Position numbers and translations under genes: made by a program. A DNA stretch of 64,000 bases, taken from contig NC_088805.1 in NCBI RefSeq assembly GCF_011386835.1, forward strand, positions 18,100,836 through 18,164,835, given 5' to 3'. Position 1 is the stretch's first letter, and each line of letters starts with the position of its first letter. This DNA comes from Chrysemys picta bellii. Lineage: Eukaryota; Chordata; Testudines; Emydidae. Shown piece by piece: positions 11,997 through 21,898 of this stretch. Under the pieces are notes generated by a model, which worked only from the letters and a program-made list of their open reading frames with translations, searched no databases and was not told the DNA's origin.

Positions 11997-13203
11997 AAAA
12001 GGGATTTTTAAAACGCAGCACTTTTACATTATAAATGATTTCAATGCCTTGTATTGTACTGTACTTAAAAAGAGTTGTTTTAATTGAATTAGAAAGTTAT
12101 GCCTACAATGCCATAGCCTAATCTCTTTAAAGTCAATGGCAAAATTCCCATTGGCTTCAATGGCCCATGATTTGGCCCTTAAATGTTTCTGTAAGCAGCT
12201 TTTCAGAAAACAAAATGATTATCTAAGTATCTCAAGGGCACTGATGAAAGGTATTAATCTTGAAGCAATACACTTCCTTCCACACCCCACCCCATCCCAA
12301 AAACAATGAACATTTAGTGATATTCTAAGAAATCTAGTTTGGCATTATCCAACACAAGTATTATTCCTAGATTTTCCCCCCTCAACTAAGCTAACCTGGC
12401 AAGGAATAAAAGGGTTTCTCTGTACTTAAAAAAAAAAAAAAAAAAAAAGGAACTAGTGCTCATAATTTAAGTTTCTACAATATGCCTAGAACACATGTGG
12501 GTGCTGCAAAAATAAATATAATACAAACGCTATAGGATTCATTATTTCTGAATTTTTTACCAAATATTTATTCTTGCTTCCTAAGGGTGTTTGGCCTACA
12601 TGACATCCATCTCCTGTTTGAGAGGGAGCAAATCCAACTACTGGAATCCAAAGAATGGTAATGGCTATTAAATCCTAGTATTTCATAAACCTCTAAGCTG
12701 TGTTCCTAGCACAGCAGATGATTTTATAACATTCCTTTTCGAAGAGCAGCTTGAACTTGCCAACAGGAGGAAATGGTTCTTTTACTGAAAACAACCAAAA
12801 CAAAACATACTCAAAAGAAAACAAGCAAGCAGAGGTCAACAGCTCAGAAGAAAGTGGATCATCCTGCATAGTATTCATTGCACTGTGTCAGTGAAAGAGG
12901 ACTCTAGATTCACAGTAGTTACCACTGATATCACAGCTACAGCTGAAACTGCAGTAAACACCCATTCCCAATGTTTTCCCTGTAATTTTAGCACCAACAC
13001 CATGGTGGTTGGGTGCCACATTCCAGCTCTCACAGAAGCTGACAGCAGCAGCTGGAGTCAGGTATAATATGGAATAAATTTCTCAGAATTCAGCTTTGCC
13101 AACTATCCTCCAAAGCAGAGTGAAGTCCAAAAATTAAAAAACTGTCCCCCACCAAGTGTTTCTCTTTCATAAAGCCAACTCTTAAGACAATTTACACATA
13201 CAA
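11997..13203. other. no gene seen; contains poly-A tract
   Basis: AT-rich sequence with a run of about 20 A near 12428-12448 and a small inverted motif (GTCAATGGCAAAATTCCC then TTCAATGG) near 12132-12180 that looks like a MITE remnant. No coding sequence recognised. Confidence 0.5.
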
Positions 13204-13311
13204 AGAATCATAGAAATGTAGGACTGAAAGGGACCTCAGTAAGTCATCTAGTCTAGTCCTCTACTCTGAGGCAAGACTCAGTATTACCTAGACCATCCCT
13301 GACCGGTGTTT

Positions 13312-13636
13312 GTCTAACCCAGGAGTAGGCAACCTATGGCACGCATGCCGAAGGCAGCACGCTAGCTGATTTTTGGTGGCACTCACACTGCCCGGGTCCT
13401 GGCCACCAGTCCAGGGGGCTTAGCATTTTAATTTAATTTTAAATAAAGCTTCTTAAACATTTTAAAAACCTTATTTACTTTACATACAACAATAGTTTAT
13501 TTATATATTATAGACTTATAGAAAGACGCCTCCTAAAAATGTTAAAATGTATAACTGGCACGCGAACCTTAAATTAGAGTGAATAAATGAAGACTTGGCA
13601 CACCACTTCTGAAAGGTTGCTGACCCCGGTCTAACC
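13312..13636. mobile_element. hAT MITE nested in CR1, 8-bp target duplication
   Basis: The element 13320-13628 starts CAGGAGTAGGCAACCTATGG and ends GGTTGCTGACCCCG, which are inverted repeats of the turtle CAGGGGTCGGCAACC type. It is bounded by the exact duplication GTCTAACC at 13312-13319 and 13629-13636. It is 309 bp with an AT-rich middle and no coding capacity. It entered CR1 copy B, so it is younger than that copy. Confidence 0.85.
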
Positions 13637-14012
13637 TATTCATAAAAACATCCAACAACAGAGATTCCATAACCTCCCTAGGTAATTTTTTCCAGTGCTT
13701 AACTACCCTGACAGGAAGTTTTTCCTAATGTGTCACCTAAATCTCCCTTGCTGCAATTTAAGCCCCTTACTGTCCTCAGTGGTTAAGGAAAACAATTTAT
13801 TACCCTTCTTTTTATAACAACCTTTTACATACTTGAAGACTGTTATCATGCCTCCCCCACCCCCCATGTCTTCTCTTCTCCAGACTAAACAAACCACCTT
13901 TTAGACTTTTCATCATTTTTATTGCTCTCCTCTGGACTTCCTCCAGTTTTTCCACATCCCTCCCAAAGTGTTGTGCGCAGAACTGGATACATTACTCCAG
14001 TTGAGGCCTTAT

Positions 14013-14323
14013 CAGGGTTTGTCTACACTACCGGCTGGATCGACCGGCAGTGATCAATCCGGGGGGGGGGGGGGTCAATTTATTGTGTCTAGTGTAGATG
14101 CGATAAATTGACCGCCGATCGCTCTAGTGTCGACGCCGGTACTCCACCTCAACAAGAAGCACAAGGGGAATTGACTGGAGAGCATCTCCCATCGACACAC
14201 CGCAGTGAAGACACTGCGGTAAGTAGATCTAAGTACGTCGACTTCAGCTACATTATTGGTGTAGCTAAAGTTGCGTAACTTAGATCGATCCCCCACCCCC
14301 CAGTAGTGTAGACCAGCCCCCAG
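14013..14323. mobile_element. TIR element nested in CR1, 3-bp target duplication
   Basis: The element 14016-14320 starts GGTTTGTCTACACTAC and ends GTAGTGTAGACCAGCCCC. Comparison with copy A, which reads TTATCAGTGCTGAG at the same point, shows the insertion exactly and gives the duplication CAG at 14013-14015 and 14321-14323. Inside, GTCGACGCCGGTACTC and ACTTCAGCTAC motifs are shared with the larger palindromic element at 43422-43967. A 3-bp duplication fits PIF/Harbinger or CMC families, though CAG is not the usual Harbinger TWA. A run of 12 G lies near 14061. Confidence 0.8.
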
Positions 14324-14835
14324 TGCTGAGTAGAGTGGAAGAATTACTTCTTGTGTCTCGTGTTCACTTTTTTTGCAACAGTATTACATTGTTGCCCATA
14401 TTTATTGTGTGATCCACTAGAACCCCCCAGATCCTTTTCTGCAGTACTCCTTCCTAGGCAGTCATTTCCCACTTTGTATTTTGCGCAATTGATTATTCCT
14501 TCCTAAGTGTAGTACTTTGCATTTGTCCTTATTGAATTTCATCCTCTTTATTTCAGACCATTTCTCCAGTTTGTCTAGATCATTTTGAATTCTAATCTTG
14601 TCCTCCTAAGCACTTGCTACCCCTCCCATCGTGGTATTGTCCAAAACTTCGTAAGTGTACTCTCTATGCCATTATCCAAATCATTTATGAAGATATTGAA
14701 CAGAACTGAACTGAGGACAGATCCCTGCAGCTCCCCACTCAGTATATCCTTCCATCTTGAGTGTGAACTATTGATAACTACCTCTCTGAGTCTGGCTTGC
14801 CAACCATTTGTGCACCCACCTTATAATAGGTTCAT

Positions 14836-15078
14836 CTAGACTACATTTCTCAGTTTGTTTATGAGAAGGTGTTGTGAGACAGTAACCAAAGCATTACTAA
14901 AGTCAAGATATATCACATTTACTGCTTCCCTTCGATCCATAAGTTTTGTTACCCTGTGAGAGAAGGATATTAGGTTGGTTTGATATGATTTGCTCTTAAC
15001 AAAGCCATGTTGACTATTACTTGTCACCTTATTATCTTCTAGGTGCTTACAAATTGATTGTTTGATTATTTGCTCCAT
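14836..15078 (-). pseudogene. CR1 ORF2 reverse transcriptase fragment (copy B)
   Basis: An 80-residue minus-strand frame contains CKHLEDNKV, QHGFVKSKS, TNLISFSHRVTKLMD and VIYLDFSNA, then LLINKLRN. QHGF and LDF are CR1 RT motif landmarks. The second Asp of motif A is replaced by Val, as in copy A. Stops at both ends and frame changes elsewhere show it is not functional. Confidence 0.8.
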
Positions 15079-15653
15079 TATCTTTCTATGTACTGAATTT
15101 AAGCTGACTGATCTATAATTCCCTGGTTTGTCCTTATTCCCCTTTTTATAGATAGGTACTATATTTGCCCTTTTCTAGTCCTCTGGGATCTTTCCCGTCC
15201 TTCACAAGTTCTCAGAGATAATCACTAATGGCTCAGACATCTCTTCAACTAGTTCCTTAAGTATTCTAGGACGTATTTCATCAGGGCCTGCCAATTTGAA
15301 TACATCTAATCTGTCTAAGTAATTCTTTACCTGTTCTTTTCCTATTTTGCCTCAGCTCCTACTCCACTTACAATGATGGTCATTATATTTGTCGTCCGAC
15401 CACTGCTAACCTTTTTGGTAAAAACTGAAACAAAAAAGGGATTTAACACTTCAGCCTTTACTGAGTTTTCTGTTATTGTCTTTCTCTCCTCATTGAGTAA
15501 ATGGGCCTACCCTGTCCTTGGTCTTCATCTTGCTTCTAATGTATTTGTAAAACATTTTCTTGTCACTCTTTATGTCCCTAGCTAGTTTAATCTCGTTTTG
15601 TGCCTTGTCCTTTCTAATTTTGTCCCTATATGCTTGGGGCGGGGGGATTATAT

Positions 15654-15881
15654 TCATCCTTCGTAATTTGACCTAGTGTCCACTTTTTGTATGACTCTTT
15701 TTTGGGTTTCAGTTGTTGAAGATCTCCCAGTTAAGACAGGGTGCTCTCTTATCTTCCTATCTTTCCTACGCATGGGGATAATTTGTTTCTGTGCCCCTAA
15801 TAATGTCTCTTTATAAAATCCCCAACTCTTGTAAACTCTTTTTTCCCTTAGACTAGCTTCCCATGGGATCTCACCTGCCAA
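15654..15881 (-). pseudogene. CR1 ORF2 endonuclease/linker fragment (copy B)
   Basis: A 75-residue minus-strand frame with [14 protein letters not shown] followed by SWGFYKE matches the endonuclease C-terminus of CR1 and the equivalent block of copy A at 6913-7125. It marks the 5'-most coding part kept in copy B. Confidence 0.7.
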
Positions 15882-15900
15882 TTCTCTGAGTCTGCCAATT

Positions 15901-16584
15901 GATATGGCATAGCAACACCAATGTATCCAGGTTTCTCTAACACAGTTTAAACAGATCCCAACATCTGTGAAAAAGAAGAGACTACCTTGGAATTCTTAAA
16001 AAACTGATTAGTATACTAAAGAATCTGGCCAAAACTAATTACAAATGAATAGGAGTTAAGGAAGAAATATGGATCTGTAAAATGAGACCAATGGGTCTCT
16101 ATTTGAGAACTGCAGTGTTCTAACTAATGGATTAGTTTTCATGTGTGTGATGGGAGGGGAGAGGTGAACATATAGATACTGCTTGAATAGTTGGATAATA
16201 TGAACAATATTATGAATAAGTTGTTTCCCTCCCAGTTTTATTGTTTTTCTGATAAAAATCTCAATTACATGAGCCAAAAACTAGTTTCTTTTGCAAGTCT
16301 GGCATTCTTGTCACATAGCATTTGACCAAATAGCATGGAAACTAATGCACAGCTGTCCAAGAATGATAGGCTGTCTATATTTAGGTATGTTTGACATGGC
16401 ACATTTTACAAATTTGGGGAAAATATTAAGACAGTTTTCTCTAAACAAATGGTGCTGAACTCAATACCTCGACAATTTAATTTCTTCTGTATTTTTTATA
16501 CACAGCATCTAGTATAGTTCAAATCTTCACAATTAAACAAGGAGACTATTTTGGACCCCATTGGGAACTGGGCATCTGGGTGTT
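15901..16584. other. no gene seen
   Basis: AT-rich sequence between CR1 copy B and an LTR-like fragment. Nothing recognisable on either strand. Confidence 0.5.
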
Positions 16585-16799
16585 GGAGACAGGAACACTT
16601 CTTAAGCTGTTTTCAGTTAAGCCTGCAGCTTTTGGGGGACGTAGTTCATACTTGGGTCAGTGTTTGTAGCAGGCTAGAGTGTCTGGCACAATCAGGCAGG
16701 GTTCTGAAGTCCCAAGATGCCAGGGAAAACGGGCTTGGGGTAGTCTCAGCACATCAGTTGGCAGTTCCCAAGGGGTTTTCTGTGATCCAACCCGTCACA
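16585..16799 (-). mobile_element. LTR-like dispersed repeat fragment, antisense
   Basis: The right edge reads CTGTGATCCAACCCGTCACA, the reverse complement of the TGTGATGGGTTGG end that also starts the 29841-31138 copy. The stretch to the left (TCAGTTAAGCCTGCAGC onwards) matches my recollection of the first part of this turtle family. It is truncated on the left, and a MIR fragment starts immediately to the right. Confidence 0.6.
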
Positions 16800-16804
16800 C
16801 ACTC

Positions 16805-16940
16805 AATTTTACAGACTGGTAAAATGACACACAGAGGTTAAATAGCACATAGTAAATCAATGGCAGAGCCTTAAATACAACCCCCCATGTTTCCTGGCTC
16901 CCAGTTCTTTGTTTTACCAATCGGACCTTGCTGCCTCCCT
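16805..16940 (+). mobile_element. MIR (CORE-SINE) fragment
   Basis: TTTTACAGACTGGTAAAATG, then CACAGAGGTTAAATAGCACA, then GGCAGAGCCTTAAATACAA follow the order of the MIR 3' half. It is an ancient tRNA-derived SINE remnant with many substitutions. Confidence 0.7.
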
Positions 16941-17929
16941 GGTAACTGAATAAACAGGATAGAGTGATTTCTGCCTGTTAATAAAAATTTACAATATATT
17001 GTTTAAAAGCAGATGATCAAGTGGGTGTATTAAACTGCACATCTCTGCTGGCTATTTTCTGATTAAATATGTTATACTTACCTACTGTATTGTAAGTATT
17101 GATATGCAGTCTATGATTTCTAAATAAACAGATGTTAAAATATGTAATAAAAAGTCCATTTAAGTGAAACACCATTTTCCTAATCATTTATTGTATACTT
17201 GAAGTGTATCATCTACAGCAATGTTTACTATTTATCGACAGAAATCAAGGCAACTTATCTTTGGCTCAACAGACAACTTATTATGATAACCTTGCAAAAC
17301 TACACATTTCCTTAACCATGCTATTAACAGACTATATTGTTAAAGATTTCAGCTACAAGTGGGTATATCAGAGGCTCATACACAGGTTTACATAGAATTA
17401 TCAGAACTTTCTCCTCTATTTCAACGTCCTAGGGTAAATTATGAGTTAAGGAAGCTTTGAGGACTCATGAAACTAAAAATTCATCCATTTTAAATAACCT
17501 TAATCTGTCAGAGGTAGACATTGTCAAAATTCTTTTTCATCTAAAAATATCTCTTTCATATTCCCACAGTACTATACATACAGAAATTATGGTATCAGTT
17601 GTATGAAAACCTGATAATATTCATGGGATTCCTCACTTTTATGTTCCTATTGAAGACTGATGGAGTGAAACACATAGGTATCTTGAATAAAACCTTCTCT
17701 GGAGGCAGGATTAATTACTGTAACTTAATGTTTGGTGCTACAGTTGTCTGCCATACCCCACCAAGTGACTCGGTCGCTACGCTGAGGATTTTACAATCAA
17801 TGGGCATGAACACTTAATTCTAGGCACTGTGCTTACTACTGTAAATGATCCCCATTGGAATTGGGGAATAGTTTAGATACATGATATGATGAAGTGAAAT
17901 GGACAGAAGGAAGGAAGGAAGGCTTACAC
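16941..17929. other. no gene seen; short GGAA microsatellite at end
   Basis: AT-rich sequence with no recognisable coding region. A (GAAG)n run at about 17906-17922 precedes a hAT MITE. Confidence 0.5.
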
Positions 17930-18085
17930 CAGTGGTGGGCAACCTGCGGCCCATCAGAGTAATCCGACTACGGGCAGCGAGATATTTTGCTGATGTTGAT
18001 CAGCCGCAGGCACAGCCCCCTGCAGCTCCCAGTGGCCGCGGATCACAGTTCCCGGCCAATGGGAGCTGTGGGAAGTGGTGCGGGT
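17930..18085 (+). mobile_element. truncated hAT MITE, CAGTGGTGGGCAACC type
   Basis: It begins CAGTGGTGGGCAACCTGCGG like the complete copy at 24251-24593, but stops after the first internal palindrome (18023-18068), at about GTGGTGCGG. The far TIR is absent, so this copy could not move. Confidence 0.75.
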
Positions 18086-19996
18086 TGCTAAAAGCCTCAT
18101 AGTGTAGCTATAGCCTTAGCCATGTACTGCCTCTCAGGCACTGCTTTAGTGTAAGGCAGGAGAGAGGTGTCAAAGAATCTCCTTTGGTGCTATTCAAACA
18201 GAGGGGTTGGATGAGGATATTTTCTCTTTACTTGGAATAATCAAGGTATAAGAACCAGTGTTTCAACCCAGGAGTGATCCAGTGGTGAAAACTACACATA
18301 TTACTAGCGCACAAAAGGACAAACAACTTACCAGTTTTGGTTAAAGGGTAGAACGATTTCTGATCTGCAATTTCCTTTAAGGTTTCATCACATCATACCT
18401 CCACTGAACACAAACCCTTGTAAGGTAATGCCCCAAGGCCAAACCAGTGAATCCAGACCTACGTGACTCATCATTCTCCTCACCCACCTCACTTGTGCAA
18501 GTGTCTTTTCATGGCTCAGCAGCTGCATTATAGCACATCCCTGTAATCAAGGGCACAAAGAGTCTCCATTCACTTATGTCCTTTGAACAACCCCAATGCC
18601 TTATTCTGCTTAAGAAGAGGGAGGCTTAAGGTCATTCAAATCAGGTATCCAATCTGAAAGGGCATCATGCTATTCTTTGCGATATTTGACTCCCCATACG
18701 TTATTCTGAATATTTATTCCGCAGCCTAGTGTCCAAATTGATGTCTTTTGTGATTGTTTCACAAAATATGCCGAGGTCAGTAGAACTCTGACTTAATGTT
18801 ATAAAAAAAACAAGAGGAGACTAGCAAATTCGCTTTCTGGAGGAAACTGAATTTGCAATCTTCCCTTATGGCCAAGAAATCATTATCCGTTTGAAAGAGC
18901 TATATATGAAAGTTAACTTACCATACCAGAGCACTATTGAAGAGACAGGCAGCAACACATTAATGTGTGGCTGACCACTCACAAGTTCACACGACTTGTA
19001 GTGATACAGTATTGGATTTTACTCTTCCATTGTGCCATGTACTTTTAGCTTGGAGGTGCTTGATTTACTTTTCCAGGATCAGAAGATGATGTAGGTAAGT
19101 AAAAAAGTTATTATGCAGTAGTTTGGAACATCTTATCACACTTTTACAAGTAGACACTTGCTCCTTCAGTACAAATCAAAAACTATGTAGTGTCTCTACG
19201 GCATTGATATGAATTGTTCTTTCTGAGGATTGTTTAACAATTCCAATTTATGTTGGCTGTCAGCCATCAAGCTAAAATGGTAAACATACTAAACATTTTT
19301 GTTCTACCAGTACTATTTTGTTCTCTTCCTATTCATGGTGCACATCAAACATGTAATTATTTATAGCTAGAGTATGGTACAGCAAAGAATGATAGCTTAC
19401 AGAGTTTTGATTTAGCGAGAATCTCTGAGTGCCTTTGGAAGAGGAGTGTGGTGCATGTTACAACTCTCAGTAACAATATTTGATATCAAATAATTTATCT
19501 ACATTTGATTTTAAAAAGTAAAATTTATGTTTCACTAACTTTAAGAGAATTTTTTATTCAGTGAGTGTATTTCTGTTCCCAAGTTCAACATGGAGCTGCA
19601 TGGATGCAACAGAAGAGATTTGACCCAATACGTTAATAATTTTTGCTTATTTATGTGCATTTATACTCTTCTTTATATTATAAAATAAAATATTTATTCA
19701 AAAATCTTGTAGCTCTTTTTAACCATAAAAAATATAAAATGTTTTAGCAAAAACATAGCTGTTTTGTTTCCATATTATCTACTCTCAAGTTTAATTTATA
19801 AAGAAATTAATGATGTTTCAGCCCCTAGCATTTATCCTAGCTAAACTGAACAGCAGCACCCAGTATTCTTGCTTTGGAACCAAAACAACTTGTTTCTTTT
19901 TCCATGTACCTTCAGAGTATCTTTTGCTGTAATTATATATGTGTGAGTAATGTCAAAGTGCTAAATTAACTTTTAGACTGAGATATGAAGTACTCT
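18086..19996. other. no gene seen
   Basis: Unique AT-rich sequence. No exon-like frame, RNA gene or recognised repeat. Confidence 0.5.
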
Positions 19997-20103
19997 GGCC
20001 CTGATCCAGTAAAGCACTTAAGTGTGTGCTTAAATCCCATTCAAGTTGTGGGGACTAATGCTTGTGCTTGAAGTTAGACACACGCTTTGTTGAATCAAGG
20101 CCT
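19997..20103. mobile_element. short MITE, GGCCCTGATCCAG type
   Basis: The left end GGCCCTGATCCAGTAAAGC and the right end GCTTTGTTGAATCAAGGCC are imperfect inverted repeats around a CACTTAAGTGTGTGCTTAA core. This type is frequent in turtles. No target duplication was resolved. Confidence 0.6.
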
Positions 20104-20121
20104 CAAAAGTTGGGTAATACA

Positions 20122-20170
20122 ATGAGAGACAAGGTGGGAGGGGTAATATCTTTTATTGGACCAACTTCTC
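20122..20170 (+). mobile_element. SINE fragment (same family as 38381-38510)
   Basis: GAGAGACAAGGTGGGAGGGG followed by TAATATCTTTTATTGGACCA matches the middle of the SINE better preserved at 38381-38510. Both ends are missing. Confidence 0.65.
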
Positions 20171-21385
20171 CCTCAATGGTAAAACTGAAACCTCAACCCT
20201 AACTATGCTGTCTTGACGCTATTACTTATGATACAGTCCCTTCTTGCATCTGTATAAATTGCCTTTTATTACACTTTGTATTGACTGACAAATTAGAATT
20301 TCGTATACCACTTCATATGCTGTAGGTGAAAATACATGCAATTTTCAGTTTTAGCTTAGCTTTCAAGACTTGATGAGATCTACAAAACGAGTCAAATTTC
20401 AAGAAAATTCTCAGGATAGTGTATAGTCATAAATCATTCCCTCCTCTCCAACAAAACCACTTCCACCCCAATCACCTTACTCCCTAGTTAATATCCAGGC
20501 CTCTTAACTAATCATACACAATGCATACTACCAAGCTATCCTCCTCCCCACTTATCCAGTGCAAGCAGCCACCATTTTTTGCATGGTTTAAATGCTGGTT
20601 CCAGTGGGTAATAATCCTATGGCAGGGGTACTACTGGTGGAATAATAGCACACAACTGCCTCAACACTGAGTGCGCTTATGGTAGCTCCAGTCCTAGCAG
20701 TTAGTTGCTTCCTTTGTAAGGGAACAGAAGAGACTTGTCTAGCACATGACTAGAACCCTCCTGGAAATTCCATCAAACTCCTTTAGGACTCTTCATCTGG
20801 TTTCTGCTCATTACCACTAAGCTCTGCTGGTTTCCAATCAGACAATCAGTAGCCCAATAAATCCAATGCATGGCCCCAAAACCTAGTTGTCCACTGAAAT
20901 CAGCTGAAAGATTGCAGTTGGAATTTCCAGTAGCATACTTATGCCTGGCTGCACATAATTAATAATTCTGCCCAGCTAAGCAAAAATACGGGTCACTTAG
21001 CCAAACCAAGATGCTTTCAGCCTCGAGCACACTGGCATTCTGCCCCAAAGAGCCTCAAAAATGCCAAATTGAATTTAATAATTTTCAATTAAATTCCACA
21101 CAAAAATAGCAAAAACTGTCTCTCCCTTCAGACTTTATCAAAATTCTACTGCTTAGCAAATGGGAGCAGTTTCCTTCACGTGGGTGCAACCGTATTAGCC
21201 TTTTAGCTTCAGCCTTAGTAATGCTATTTAACACATCCCTCTCCTGAACAGGGCATAGGAAAAAAAAAAATCACACTTTTTGCCATTCCCTGGTTTGTGA
21301 AACTTTGAGAAACCTAAAACTCTAACAAGACAAAAGAACCCTAAGTTCTTTTTTGTAGCCTCACATCTTAAATATGATACATAAA
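20171..21385. other. no gene seen
   Basis: AT-rich flank of the DNA transposon that starts at 21389. No feature recognised. Confidence 0.5.
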
Positions 21386-21388
21386 TTA

Positions 21389-21506
21389 CACTGCTCTACA
21401 GCCAAAATGCTTCTGAAATAAATGTAGTCAAACTTTACTAATTCTGGGTCACTGAGAACGAAAATTATGCTTAAAAGTGTTGATTGGCTCTAGTTTTCAA
21501 GATATG
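21389..21506 (+). repeat. left terminal inverted repeat of the CACTG transposon
   Basis: It begins CACTGCTCTACAGCC and ends near GATTGGCTCTAGTTTTCAAG. It pairs imperfectly with 23811-23937; the best-conserved blocks are the outer 12 bp, the GCTTCTGA block and the inner GATTGGCT block. Small indels lie between them. Confidence 0.8.
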
Positions 21507-21561
21507 CTATTGGGTCAGTATATACGACCCTTGACTTGGGAATGGCGGAGGATAAGTGAGT

Positions 21562-21568
21562 TATAAAG
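21562..21568 (+). promoter_or_regulatory. possible TATA box of the transposase gene
   Basis: TATAAAG lies about 335 bp before the ATG, inside the element and just downstream of a GGGTC...GACCC palindrome (21512-21530). Position and sequence fit a core promoter, but a lone TATA in AT-rich DNA is weak evidence. Confidence 0.3.
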
Positions 21569-21680
21569 TGAAGGGATCTCAATTTAAACCAGAAATGACT
21601 AAAATACATCTTTGACTGGATCTATGAATAAATCTATGACTGGGTTTGGACAGTACTTGCTTTTTAGGCAAAACAATGAA

Positions 21681-21761
21681 TGATGCAATCTGAAGCTGGT
21701 ATTGCGTCATACATGATATGAATTGCATCATGTTATTCCTAGAAGTCATGGATGATGCAAT
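21681..21761 (+). promoter_or_regulatory. four C/EBP-ATF composite-like sites
   Basis: TGATGCAAT occurs on the plus strand at 21681-21689 and 21753-21761, and on the minus strand at 21722-21730. TGACGCAAT occurs on the minus strand at 21701-21709. TGATGCAAT is the textbook C/EBP-ATF composite (amino-acid response) element bound by ATF4/CHOP with C/EBP. Four copies in 81 bp, 138 bp before the ATG and lying between left TIR and gene, are unlikely to be chance. They could be stress-responsive promoter elements or transposase-binding subterminal repeats; sequence alone does not decide. Confidence 0.5.
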
Positions 21762-21898
21762 CATAACGAAGCTTACATCACTCTGCTGAACAAATTGCCC
21801 TCTTTCAGCTCTAGAAATCAGTCAGTGTCGTGCTCTCTTATTTGTCAGTGTTTGATTTTGCAAAGGGACACATTTCTGTTTAGCCAAAGTGAGCAGAG

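Larger units (their letters stand above)
13204..15900 (-). mobile_element. CR1 LINE, antisense (copy B), host to two insertions
   Basis: The plus strand begins with the reverse-complemented CR1 tail (AATCATAGAAATGTAGGACT) and continues colinearly with copy A. It is interrupted by a 309-bp hAT MITE at 13320-13628 and a 305-bp TIR element at 14016-14320. Removing each insertion and one target-repeat copy restores the order seen in copy A. ORF2 remnants are at 14836-15078 and 15654-15881. About 2.1 kb of CR1 sequence is left. Confidence 0.85.
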
